This document shows positions 13,614 through 20,216 of a stretch of DNA of 20,216 bases, one piece after another. The notes under the pieces were generated by a model. It was not told where the DNA came from, did not search any database, and worked only from the letters and a program-made list of their open reading frames with translations. The stretch comes from Deltaproteobacteria bacterium (GTDB taxonomy: Bacteria; Desulfobacterota_B; Binatia; UBA9968). The DNA is taken from contig JACPSF010000226.1 in assembly GCA_016193385.1 (NCBI GenBank), forward strand, positions 1 to 20,216, read 5' to 3'. Position 1 is the first letter of the stretch. Each line of letters starts with the position of its first letter. Both the position numbers and the translations under genes were made by a program.

Positions 13614-15089
13614 TTAGATTAGGCCGGTAATCAGGCCTTCTTTGTCCACGTTCATCCTGATGGCCTGGGGTATCGAGGAGAAGCCGAGAGCGGAGAATTT
13701 TTCCAGCCTTTTTCGCGCTGCCGATTCAAAATAGACTGAGTCCGCTCCATAGATCTCCCGAGCGATCACATTGATTTTTTCAAGGATGCCGAGATTTGCC
13801 GGGTAGAGCGGTTTAATGGCTTCCGGATTCGGCCTGCCGGTCGCCTCGATGACCTTAGAGGCGAGGTCCAGGCCGCCGGATCCCCCTTTATCGAAGACAT
13901 GCGCGGTCGAGCATTCCACGCCGAGGTCGGCGCAGAATCCCTTGACGGAGGTGATCTCTTCATCGCTATCCTCCGGGAAGCGATTGATCGCTACGATCGT
14001 CGGCAGCCGGAACTTGCTCAAGTTCTCAACGTGCTTAGCCAGGTTCTGAAGGCCGCTCTTGAGCGTTTCCGACCGGCCCTCGCGGATCTGGGCTTGCGCT
14101 CGGATCCCCCGCACCGTCGCGATCAGGACCGCAGCGGAGGGTTTCAAGCCGGAGGAAGGCAGCACGATGTCCAAAAATTTCTCGGCACCCAGGTCAGCGC
14201 CGAATCCGGTCTCGTTGATGACGTAATCGGCGAGCCCGAGGGCCATCCTCTGGGCGATGACGCTGCTGGTTCCGTGGGCGATGTTGGCGAAGGGTCCGGC
14301 GTGGATCAAGGCCGGCGTATGCTCGGTGGTCTGCACCAGGTTGGGCATGATGGCTTCGTTGAGCAAAACCATCATAGCCCCGGTGATTTTCAGATCGCCC
14401 GCGCGAACGATTTCGCCGTCGAGATTGAAGCCGATAGTGATGTCACTCAGCCTTCGGCTACAGTCCTCGCGGGAATTGGCCAACGCCAGGACCGCCATCA
14501 CCTCTGAGGCTGCCGTAATGACGAAGGCGGTCTCGCGGGGCACGCCGTTCGCTTTGCCCCCCAGGCCCACGATCACGTGACGCAGGGCTCGGTCGTTCAT
14601 GTCGAGAGTGCGGGGCCAAAAGATGTTGTCCACGTCGATCCTGAGTTCGTTTCCGTAGTGGAGGTGGGAGTCGATCATCGCCGCGAGAAGATTGTGGGCG
14701 GCGGCAACGGCGTGGATATCACCGTTGAAGTGAAGGTTGATTTTGTCGCTCGGTACAACCTGAGACCTCCCGCCGCCTGTGGCTCCCCCCTTCACGCCAA
14801 AGACCGGACCAAGGGAAGGCTCTCTGAGCGTCACGACGGTTTTCTTGCCGAGTTTTTCGATGGCCTGGGCGAGACCGATGGATACAACGGTTTTACCTTC
14901 GCCTTGGCTTGTCGGTGTGATCGCGGTGACAAGGATGAGTTTTCCCTTCGGAGGAGCGTTGAGGTCAGGAAGGCGGCTTAATCTGACTTTGGCCGTGTAG
15001 CGGCCGTAAAATTCGAGGTCATCGTCGGAGAGGTTGAGCTTTTCCGCGATGCGGTTGATGGGCAAAAGTGTACCGGTATCGCCATTCAT
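13614..15089 (-). CDS. fhs: Formate-tetrahydrofolate ligase homologue, shortened near the C-terminus
   Basis: Formyl-THF synthetase family protein, which makes 10-formyl-THF from formate, ATP and THF. The P-loop TPTSQGEGKT (58-67), REPSLGPVFGVKGGATGGGR, LHFNGDIHAVAAAHNLLAA and NETGFGADLGAEKFLD match the family well. The protein is 491 residues against about 555 usually. The missing part is one block near the end: after GFSSIP the sequence jumps to RMNVDKEGLITGLI, the usual C-terminal tail, omitting about 60 residues that normally contain MAKTQ, GAGF and MPGLP. The usual VW before xKGG is VF here. The frame is intact, so this may be a diverged paralogue with altered function. The start ATG 15089 follows GAGGG, and the gene lies 42 bases after the upstream gene. 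Confidence 0.88.
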   Translation of the reverse strand: MNGDTGTLLPINRIAEKLNLSDDDLEFYGRYTAKVRLSRLPDLNAPPKGKLILVTAITPTSQGEGKTVVSIGLAQAIEKLGKKTVVTLREPSLGPVFGVKGGATGGGRSQVVPSDKINLHFNGDIHAVAAAHNLLAAMIDSHLHYGNELRIDVDNIFWPRTLDMNDRALRHVIVGLGGKANGVPRETAFVITAASEVMAVLALANSREDCSRRLSDITIGFNLDGEIVRAGDLKITGAMMVLLNEAIMPNLVQTTEHTPALIHAGPFANIAHGTSSVIAQRMALGLADYVINETGFGADLGAEKFLDIVLPSSGLKPSAAVLIATVRGIRAQAQIREGRSETLKSGLQNLAKHVENLSKFRLPTIVAINRFPEDSDEEITSVKGFCADLGVECSTAHVFDKGGSGGLDLASKVIEATGRPNPEAIKPLYPANLGILEKINVIAREIYGADSVYFESAARKRLEKFSALGFSSIPQAIRMNVDKEGLITGLI

Positions 15090-15131
15090 CGTGATCCCTC
15101 TCTCACGGTTCCTTTTGGTGCCTGATTATCT

Positions 15132-15851
15132 CTAAGGCATCTCTGCTAGGAGGCGGCCGTAGCCAGTCCTGGGTTGGCGAACATGCAGTCTCTTTTGAAT
15201 CTCCCAACACTCGGCCGCAACAGGGTGAACCACGGGCACCTGAAGGTCCTGCTCCAGCTCTTCTACGATATCCAGGATCCGGAGCTTTCCTCCCTGAAAG
15301 TAGATCCCCTCCGCTCCAGGATGTTTGAGAAATGCCTTCTTAATGAGGGAATAGACCACCCTGGAGGAAAGTTTTCCCACATCCTCCCAGGGGACCGGAA
15401 TCCGCTCTATGGACTGCACTTCAAATCCGGCGTCGGTGAAGTAATTGGCGACGATCGTGGTGTCTTCGAAGTCATAGCCGGCGCCAACGAACTTTTTGAT
15501 CTTGAGAGCTCTTAGCGCGCTGATCTGGTTCGTTCCGGAGGTGAAGATCGGGATCTTATATTGCTTCTCCCATTTCTCGATAAGCTCCTGTTCTCCCCTG
15601 TAGCCGAGGAGCATGAAAGGTGGTGTTCCAGCAGCATGGATGACGTCGACCTTATCCTCCGAAAGCTCGGCGATCTTATGTTCGTACTGCGACAGCGCAG
15701 CGCGAAACTCCTCGATCTTACCGTGTTTGATGTTGTTGAAGAGCGGTATCACCCCGATCCCCTCGGGCAGCATTCGGATCAACTCTTCGAGGGAGCCTGA
15801 TCCCCTCGTGGGTTTGATGATACCAACCAGTCCGCGCCAGCTTCCCGACAT
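15132..15851 (-). CDS. Arylmalonate decarboxylase/maleate isomerase-like protein without catalytic Cys
   Basis: A 239-residue member of the Asp/Glu racemase superfamily, closest by eye to arylmalonate decarboxylase (AMDase) and maleate cis-trans isomerase. Alignable segments are HAAGTPPFM (72-80; AMDase MGTSLSF), GTNQISALRALKIKK (106-120), GIYFQGGKLRILDIVEELE (182-200), PVVHPVAAECWEIQKRL (206-222) and TGYGRLL (229-235). The superfamily uses up to two Cys; AMDase has Gly74 and Cys188. Here both positions are Gly (G75 and G187), and the only Cys, C215, lies elsewhere. ATG 15851 has AAGGAGG five bases upstream. It forms a two-gene unit with the formate-THF ligase homologue. Function is unknown; racemase or decarboxylase chemistry by the usual Cys seems excluded. 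Confidence 0.8.
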   Translation of the reverse strand: MSGSWRGLVGIIKPTRGSGSLEELIRMLPEGIGVIPLFNNIKHGKIEEFRAALSQYEHKIAELSEDKVDVIHAAGTPPFMLLGYRGEQELIEKWEKQYKIPIFTSGTNQISALRALKIKKFVGAGYDFEDTTIVANYFTDAGFEVQSIERIPVPWEDVGKLSSRVVYSLIKKAFLKHPGAEGIYFQGGKLRILDIVEELEQDLQVPVVHPVAAECWEIQKRLHVRQPRTGYGRLLAEMP

Positions 15852-16041
15852 GTTTTCCTCCTTGACGTTTGGGTCGGTTGGAAAGACTAGTGCTAAAGAA
15901 GGACCGTGTCAATTACCGCCGTCTCATCCTGCGTCCGCTTCCCGTTATCCCTCTTCTTTCATTCCTTCGCCTATTGCCTGGTGCCTTCCTATCTTGCCTG
16001 TTGCCTTCGTGATGAATTTGCCCTATTTTACGCAAAGCTAA

Positions 16042-17142
16042 ATGATGACGGCAAAACCGCAGGTGGCCTCGGTCCGAGAAGCGTTCCACGAGCGAATGCA
16101 CGCGAACCACATGTACGGCCTCTGGGAACTAGCGGGCCAGATGACGCCTCATCCCGAGCCTAAAATGGTCGCTTACATGTGGCGGTGGTCCTTACTCCGG
16201 TCGATCATCGAGGAGTCGGGCGAGGCGGTGCCTGTCGGCGACGAGCGGCGGGCGCTGCAGCTCTTCAACCCCGGCCTGAGCGGTCGCTGGGCGACGACGA
16301 ACAGCCTCATTGCCGCCGTCCAGCTCCTCCTGCCTGGCGAGATTGCCCGCGCTCACCGCCACACGCCGACGGCGATCCGCTTCATCATGGAGGGTGCCGG
16401 CGCCTACACCGCGGTCAACGGCGAGCGAGTCTACATGACACCTGGAGACCTGATACTGACGCCGAGCTGGGCCTGGCACGACCACGGCAACGAGACGGAC
16501 GAGCCGGTGATCTGGATGGACGGGCTGGACATCCCCTTGATCCAGTCGCTCGAAGCGATGTTCTTCCAGTTCTACTCGGCGCCGCAGGTGCCCGTCGAGC
16601 GCCCGGCCAACGCCTCCAAGCGGCTCCATGGCCACGCGCACCTGAGCCCGACCTGGGTGAAGGAGAAGCCTCGGTCCTCGCCGCTGCTTCTCTACTCCTG
16701 GGATCGGACCTGGGAGGCACTAAACGCGCTGCGTGACCATGAGGGCAGCCCTTTCGACGGCGTCGCCCTCGAGTACCGTCACTCCCAGACAGGCGGCCCG
16801 CTGCTGCCGACGATGGCCTGCTGGGTGCAACTCCTCCGGCCCGGCGAGAGTACCATGGCGCACCGTCACACCGGCAGCGCCGTCTATTGCGTCGTCCAGG
16901 GCGAGGGCGCGACGGTCATTGACGGGCAGCGCTTCATCTGGGGCAAAGGGGACATAATCGCCTTGCCGCCCTGGGCGCTGCACGAACACGTCAACACCTC
17001 CGCAAGCGAGGGTGCCGTGCTTTTCTCGATCCAGGACACGCCCGTGCTCGAGGCGCTGGGTCTTTACTACGAGGAGGCGCGAATCGAGAACGGCGGCCAC
17101 CAGGACGTCACCTCAACCTTTCGAGGTGAGCCGCTCGGCTGA
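16042..17142 (+). CDS. Gentisate 1,2-dioxygenase-like bicupin protein
   Basis: A 366-residue double-cupin protein of the gentisate/1-hydroxy-2-naphthoate/salicylate dioxygenase family, Fe(II) enzymes that split aromatic rings between two oxygenated carbons. The first cupin has H105 and H107 in ARAHRHTP and H146 in WAWHDHGNE; the 39-residue gap matches the known iron ligands. The second cupin also keeps H274, H276 (MAHRHTGSA) and H314 (WALHEHVN), so both barrels could hold metal. The N-terminal YGLWEL is typical of the family. ATG 16042 (or 16045) lacks a clear Shine-Dalgarno. The gene seems richer in GC than the minus-strand genes to its left. The ring substrate may be gentisate or a relative. 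Confidence 0.9.
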   Translation: MMTAKPQVASVREAFHERMHANHMYGLWELAGQMTPHPEPKMVAYMWRWSLLRSIIEESGEAVPVGDERRALQLFNPGLSGRWATTNSLIAAVQLLLPGEIARAHRHTPTAIRFIMEGAGAYTAVNGERVYMTPGDLILTPSWAWHDHGNETDEPVIWMDGLDIPLIQSLEAMFFQFYSAPQVPVERPANASKRLHGHAHLSPTWVKEKPRSSPLLLYSWDRTWEALNALRDHEGSPFDGVALEYRHSQTGGPLLPTMACWVQLLRPGESTMAHRHTGSAVYCVVQGEGATVIDGQRFIWGKGDIIALPPWALHEHVNTSASEGAVLFSIQDTPVLEALGLYYEEARIENGGHQDVTSTFRGEPLG

Positions 17143-17284
17143 GCTTGGGCCGAAGCCTCAAGGTCGAACCTTCACGCCGGCATAATCCGGGCGGTCGCCG
17201 CCGGCGTCGCGTCTGCCTGAGAATCTCTTCGGATTCCTAATCAGTCACCTATCCGTGCTGTTCGGCACACGATAGCTCCGGACT

Positions 17285-17303
17285 CCGGCTGCGCCGCAGC
17301 CGG
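17285..17303. terminator. Candidate bidirectional terminator hairpin between convergent genes
   Basis: CCGGCTGCG (17285-17293) and CGCAGCCGG (17295-17303) form a perfect inverted repeat with one central base. It lies between the stop codons of the convergent dioxygenase and hydrolase genes. There is no T-tract on either side, so intrinsic termination is only a guess. Confidence 0.35.
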
Positions 17304-17311
17304 GAAACTCG

Positions 17312-18163
17312 TTATGCGGCGCGGGGCGCCGCCACCCGGTTGAGGAATTCGCCGAAGATCGCGGCCATCTCGCTTTCCTTCTCGTCCCATTCCTCTCTCG
17401 GGCCGAGGTCCAAGTCATGGTACTTTGTCATCAAGTGATGCACCTCGCCGTTGGGCAGGAGGCGGCTGAGGTTCTCGCCGACATGGCGCGGATGGGTTTT
17501 GTCGTTACCCGGAACAATGCAGGCCGGCACCGCAATCGATTTCAGCTCCGCTTCGGTCGCGCCGATCACCGGCAGGTCCGCGCCCCGGATGAAGTACTCG
17601 CGCCAGTGTGACATGACGGCTGTAAAGCGCTCGGGATCCATTTTCATGAGCGCGTCACGGTTCTCCGGCCTCACCTCGATCCGTTCCTTAAAGTCCTCCA
17701 TCTCACACACCACTGCCATGCCTCCTCGCTTCACAGCCTCGATGTATTGACCGTAGTACCTCTCGGCCAGTCGCTGCGCCGCCAAAGGTCCACCCGTGAC
17801 ACGCCACAGCAGCAGACCGCGGGCGGCCCCCGGGTGCCGCAGCGCAAAAAGGAGCGAGAGCCGGCAACCGGAGGAGCTCCCACCAATGAAGGCGGGAAGG
17901 GCACCAAGCTGGGAGAGGAGCGCGTAGAGATCATCGGCCCAGATCTCGTACTCTGAGTCGTTTCCGTCGATCACGACATCGGAAGCGCCGCAATTGCGCC
18001 GGTCGTGGACCAGAACGCGGTGGCCCGCATCGGCCAGTCGCGTGGCCAGCGACTTCACCCCTTCCAGGTCCCGCCGGCCGCCGGGCGAGAGCGCCACCCA
18101 AGGGCCGCCATTGCCAAGAACTTCATAGTTGATCTTGACGCCGCGCACATTTGCCAAGGGCAT
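17312..18163 (-). CDS. Alpha/beta-fold hydrolase
   Basis: A 283-residue alpha/beta hydrolase. HDRRNCGASD (53-62) is the family segment before the nucleophile elbow, which reads GGSSSG with Ser97 as likely nucleophile. D221 in VPGNDKTHP and H249 in KYHDLDLG complete the triad. The middle (about 125-200) is a helical cap. The frame is open up to 18331, but ATG 18163 is chosen because GGAGGAG (minus strand, 18168-18174) sits four bases upstream and MPLANVRGVKINYEVLG is a typical hydrolase start. It is divergent from the second amidohydrolase, suggesting a shared degradative pathway. Hydrolysis of an ester, or C-C bond cleavage in an aromatic-degradation product, is possible. Substrate unknown. 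Confidence 0.9.
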   Translation of the reverse strand: MPLANVRGVKINYEVLGNGGPWVALSPGGRRDLEGVKSLATRLADAGHRVLVHDRRNCGASDVVIDGNDSEYEIWADDLYALLSQLGALPAFIGGSSSGCRLSLLFALRHPGAARGLLLWRVTGGPLAAQRLAERYYGQYIEAVKRGGMAVVCEMEDFKERIEVRPENRDALMKMDPERFTAVMSHWREYFIRGADLPVIGATEAELKSIAVPACIVPGNDKTHPRHVGENLSRLLPNGEVHHLMTKYHDLDLGPREEWDEKESEMAAIFGEFLNRVAAPRAA

Positions 18164-18167
18164 CGGT

Positions 18168-18174
18168 CTCCTCC
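18168..18174 (-). promoter_or_regulatory. Shine-Dalgarno fixing the alpha/beta hydrolase start
   Basis: GGAGGAG on the minus strand, four bases before ATG 18163. It rules out the longer frame that begins at 18331 and would overlap the divergent gene. Confidence 0.75.
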
Positions 18175-18265
18175 AATCTCCGACCCGCAGAGACCATATC
18201 CGAGAAGCGGGTGCCAGTTCAACCTCACAGCTTGAAGGGGCCGACTTAAAAAGGATAAAGGATGT

Positions 18266-18294
18266 TTGACATAACAGCAGCTTTATCGGATACA
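18266..18294 (+). promoter_or_regulatory. Candidate sigma-70 promoter of the second amidohydrolase gene
   Basis: Consensus TTGACA (18266-18271), 17-base spacing, then GATACA (18289-18294). The start of transcription would be near 18301, just before the GGGGGAGG ribosome-binding site and ATG 18321. Confidence 0.5.
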
Positions 18295-18320
18295 GGAATA
18301 GCAGGGGGAGGTATTCAGAA

Positions 18321-19394
18321 ATGCCGACCATTGATTCCGATGCTCACGTTGTCGAGACGGAACACACCTGGGATTTCATGGACCGGGCTGACCAGAAATA
18401 TCGACCCCTCATTGTGCGCCCGCGTGGCGAGGACGGCGGAGAATACTGGTTCATCGACGGAAAAATACGCGGCCTGGTGCGGGTGGTTCTGACCGCGCAG
18501 CAGCTCACCGAAGTCGGGGAGCGCACGGGCCGCGTCATGGCCACTCCCCGGGAAACCCGGGAGATGGAAAACGTGCCGGCCCGGTTGAGGCACATCGACG
18601 ATCTGGGTATCGACATCCAGGTGCTCTATCCTACTGTCTTTATCGAACAAATAACCGACAAGCCCGAGTGGGAAATCCCCATCTGCAAGGGCTATAACCG
18701 CTGGCTGGCCGACATTTACAGGCAAGGCCAAGGGCGGCTCAGGTGGATCTGCGTTTTACCGCTGCTTGATATGAGCGCATCGTTGGAGGAGATCAAGTTT
18801 TGCAAGCAGAACGGGGCCTGCGGCGTGTTCATGCGCGGCATCGAAGGGCACCGGCTTATCACCGATCCCTACTTCTATCCCCTTTACGAGGAGATAAGCC
18901 GCCTCGACCTCGCTGTGGGGGTGCACGTCGGTAACGGCAACCCCCAGGTCATCGACCTGGTGTCGCAGTACAACGGCGGAGGGAGCTTCTGGAAGTTTCG
19001 CATTCCCGTCATAGGGGGATTCCATTCGGTGATTATGGGCGGCTTGCCGGACTTATTTCCTAAGCTCCGGTTTCACTGGGCCGAGGCGGCGGCGCAATGG
19101 ATACCCTACGTGGTAAAGGATCTGCAGCGCCGCTGGGCAGCCCAGGGCAAGAAACTGCCGGAGAACCCACTGAAGGAGTACCGGCAATATGTCTCATGCC
19201 AGACCGACGATGACGTGGATCACATACTCAGGTACTCAGGGGAAGATAACATCGTCATCGGCACCGACTACGGTCACAACGACCAATCGACCGAGATCGA
19301 AGCTCTGCGCAACCTGAAGCAGATGGGAACCATTACCCCAGCCCAGTACGAGAAGATCACCTACCACAACCCGAAGGCGCTCTTCGCGCTGTGA
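18321..19394 (+). CDS. Amidohydrolase family 2 protein (ACMSD-like)
   Basis: A 357-residue metal-dependent TIM-barrel enzyme of the amidohydrolase-2 group. The N-terminal IDSDAHVVE (D7 and H9) replaces the HxH of classical members, a common variant here. H202 in VGVHVGNG, FHWAEAAAQWIPYVV (251-265, with the family's Glu and Trp-Ile-Pro) and D316 in GTDYGHND are further hallmarks. The start ATG 18321 has GGGGGAGG about nine bases upstream. It differs from the amidohydrolase at 11077 in length and metal motif, so the two are not a recent duplication. Decarboxylation or hydrolysis of an aromatic-derived acid is likely by family. It is divergent from the alpha/beta hydrolase gene. Confidence 0.9.
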   Translation: MPTIDSDAHVVETEHTWDFMDRADQKYRPLIVRPRGEDGGEYWFIDGKIRGLVRVVLTAQQLTEVGERTGRVMATPRETREMENVPARLRHIDDLGIDIQVLYPTVFIEQITDKPEWEIPICKGYNRWLADIYRQGQGRLRWICVLPLLDMSASLEEIKFCKQNGACGVFMRGIEGHRLITDPYFYPLYEEISRLDLAVGVHVGNGNPQVIDLVSQYNGGGSFWKFRIPVIGGFHSVIMGGLPDLFPKLRFHWAEAAAQWIPYVVKDLQRRWAAQGKKLPENPLKEYRQYVSCQTDDDVDHILRYSGEDNIVIGTDYGHNDQSTEIEALRNLKQMGTITPAQYEKITYHNPKALFAL

Positions 19395-19402
19395 GTTGGG
19401 GC

Positions 19403-19456
19403 CGAGCGTCCCGGATCTTGGCATCTGTCCCGAAAGATCCCGCGGCCATGAATTGA
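19403..19456 (+). repeat. Imperfect direct repeat, copy 1
   Basis: Contains GGATCTTGGC (19413-19422) and CGCGGCCATG (19441-19450), the same two 10-mers at the same 28-base offset as in the copy at 19946-20001, with a diverged middle. Within this copy GGATCTT (19413-19419) and AAGATCC (19434-19440) also form an inverted repeat that could act as a weak terminator after the amidohydrolase gene. Confidence 0.5.
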
Positions 19457-19522
19457 GTAACCGCTCGTTCCATCAGGTCGACATCGACAAGGCGTGTAGA
19501 GGTGTCGGGCAAAGGGAGTTCC

Positions 19523-19924
19523 ATGCGATATCGTTTCTTGGCGCTGGTGCTCATGATGGGTTTGGCGGGCTGCAAAGGCTCCGTCGACCATGATGAGATA
19601 AGCGCCGCAAGGAGCGATATGGAAAACGGCTATGCGCTGCTCTCCGATAGCGCGAAGCGCTATGTCTCTCTTGAGAAATTCAAAGAAGTCCTTTCTCAAT
19701 TGCATCCGAAAGCCTTCCCGGCCGGCGTCACGGCAACCGAATACGAGCCGGTGCCGGGCGAAAAGGCGATGCATATCTTCTTGGTCGGTGAAAATTCGGG
19801 CGAGCGCTTCTACTACCGGCTGACCATGGAAGGCGCCGCGACGAGCGGCTACAGAGTTTCAAGGTTCTATCGCGGGGGTGAACCCTATCCCTCTTCCAAT
19901 CAAAAGAAAAGATTCAGCAAATGA
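19523..19924 (+). CDS. Small lipoprotein, hypothetical
   Basis: A 133-residue protein with a lipoprotein signal: basic MRYR, hydrophobic FLALVLMMG, then the lipobox LAGC with Cys17 as the lipidated residue. The mature part is soluble and mixed alpha/beta, with RSDMENGYALLSD, KFKEVLSQLHP and a C-terminal beta-rich YYRLTMEG...GYRVSRFYRGG segment. It has no recognised domain. ATG 19523 is chosen over the in-frame GTG-type start at 19502 because GGGAG lies four bases upstream and the signal peptide begins properly there. The gene sits between two copies of a short direct repeat, which may mark an insertion or duplication. Confidence 0.75.
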   Translation: MRYRFLALVLMMGLAGCKGSVDHDEISAARSDMENGYALLSDSAKRYVSLEKFKEVLSQLHPKAFPAGVTATEYEPVPGEKAMHIFLVGENSGERFYYRLTMEGAATSGYRVSRFYRGGEPYPSSNQKKRFSK

Positions 19925-19945
19925 GGAAAGGGTTGCTTTAGGCGG

Positions 19946-20001
19946 ACTGAGAGTCTTGGATCTTGGCCTTTCCCGCGGAACACTACGCGGCCATGGATTA
20001 A
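19946..20001 (+). repeat. Imperfect direct repeat, copy 2
   Basis: GGATCTTGGC (19958-19967) and CGCGGCCATG (19986-19995) repeat the arrangement of the copy at 19403-19456, 545 bases away and in the same orientation. It abuts the stop codon of the minus-strand SDR gene. Confidence 0.5.
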
Positions 20002-20216
20002 TTCATCAAGCGGCCGCCGGAGACATTGAGGGCTTCGCCGGTCGTATGAGAGGAGTCGCTCGATGCCAGAAAAAGAGCGGCTTTAGCTATCTCGTCGTGA
20101 GATGCGTATTTCCGGAGCGGTGTCTGCTCCAAGACGCTTTTCTCCAATTCCTGAAAGGCCATTCCTAGGCCTTCCGCTCGCTCCGCGTACATGGTCCTGA
20201 GATCCGGTTCATCGAC
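19998..20216 (-). CDS. Short-chain dehydrogenase/reductase, C-terminal part (cut by window edge)
   Basis: The frame is open through the right edge, so only the last 72 residues are present. The end SSDSSHTTGEALNVSGGRLMN, and ASHDEIAKAALFLAS before it, are typical of the C-terminal third of FabG-like SDR oxidoreductases (usual forms: edIA.aalFLaSd and ityTGq.lnVdGG). The catalytic Tyr-Lys and the N-terminal NAD(P)-binding motif lie outside the window, so cofactor and substrate cannot be judged. The upstream residues read VDEPDLRTMYAERAEGLG, so the ATG at 20192 is internal and not the start. The gene converges on the lipoprotein gene. Confidence 0.85.
   Translation of the reverse strand, partial: VDEPDLRTMYAERAEGLGMAFQELEKSVLEQTPLRKYASHDEIAKAALFLASSDSSHTTGEALNVSGGRLMN

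Noticed and set aside
13899..14507. 202-residue plus-strand frame
   Set aside because: Antisense shadow of the formate-THF ligase homologue.

Overview
The window is a 20.2 kb piece of a bacterial chromosome of moderate to high GC. It carries accessory catabolic and transport genes around one biosynthetic operon. Shine-Dalgarno sequences are common, and no tRNA, rRNA, CRISPR array or complete insertion sequence was seen. The gene mix suggests an uncultured soil or sediment lineage near the Methylomirabilota/Rokubacteria, Tectomicrobia or Desulfobacterota/Binatota. The mix is a LysW carrier-protein amino-acid operon, an orphan tripartite tricarboxylate (TTT) solute-binding protein, ACMSD-type amidohydrolases, an arylmalonate-decarboxylase relative and a formate-THF ligase. 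This placement is inference from gene content only.

Layout. At 1-426 is the end of a Cys-rich, coiled-coil protein cut by the window edge. At 490-2198 a TTT solute-binding protein is translationally coupled to a secreted DUF5666-like protein and followed by a hairpin terminator. At 2453-3703 is an MFS carrier. At 3708-5099 (minus) are a hypothetical protein, a doubtful small ORF and a VapB/VapC-type toxin-antitoxin pair. At about 5163-5692 is a gene-free stretch holding a 127-bp imperfect inverted-repeat element.

At 5693-10342 (minus) lies the compact operon lysW-lysX-lysY-(class II glutamine amidotransferase)-lysZ-lysJ, with start and stop codons overlapping at most junctions. It encodes carrier-protein-linked synthesis of lysine (from 2-aminoadipate) and/or ornithine/arginine (from glutamate). 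LysW bears the substrate on its C-terminal Glu, LysX ligates, LysZ phosphorylates, LysY reduces and LysJ transaminates. The releasing hydrolase LysK is not in the window. Two things stand out: lysX has an in-frame TAA at codon 16 that separates its conserved N-terminus from the rest, and an uncharacterised amidotransferase is built into the operon.

At 10656-12030 a FlK-like hotdog thioesterase is followed by an amidohydrolase. At 12315-13604 is an M20 hydrolase homologue lacking two usual metal ligands. It converges on a minus-strand pair, 13614-15851, of an arylmalonate-decarboxylase-like protein without the usual cysteines and a formate-THF ligase missing about 60 residues near its C-terminus. 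At 16042-17142 is a two-cupin gentisate-dioxygenase-like protein. At 17312-19394 an alpha/beta hydrolase and a second amidohydrolase are divergently transcribed. At 19523-19924 a small lipoprotein gene lies between two copies of a short imperfect direct repeat. The window ends inside an SDR-family gene on the minus strand.
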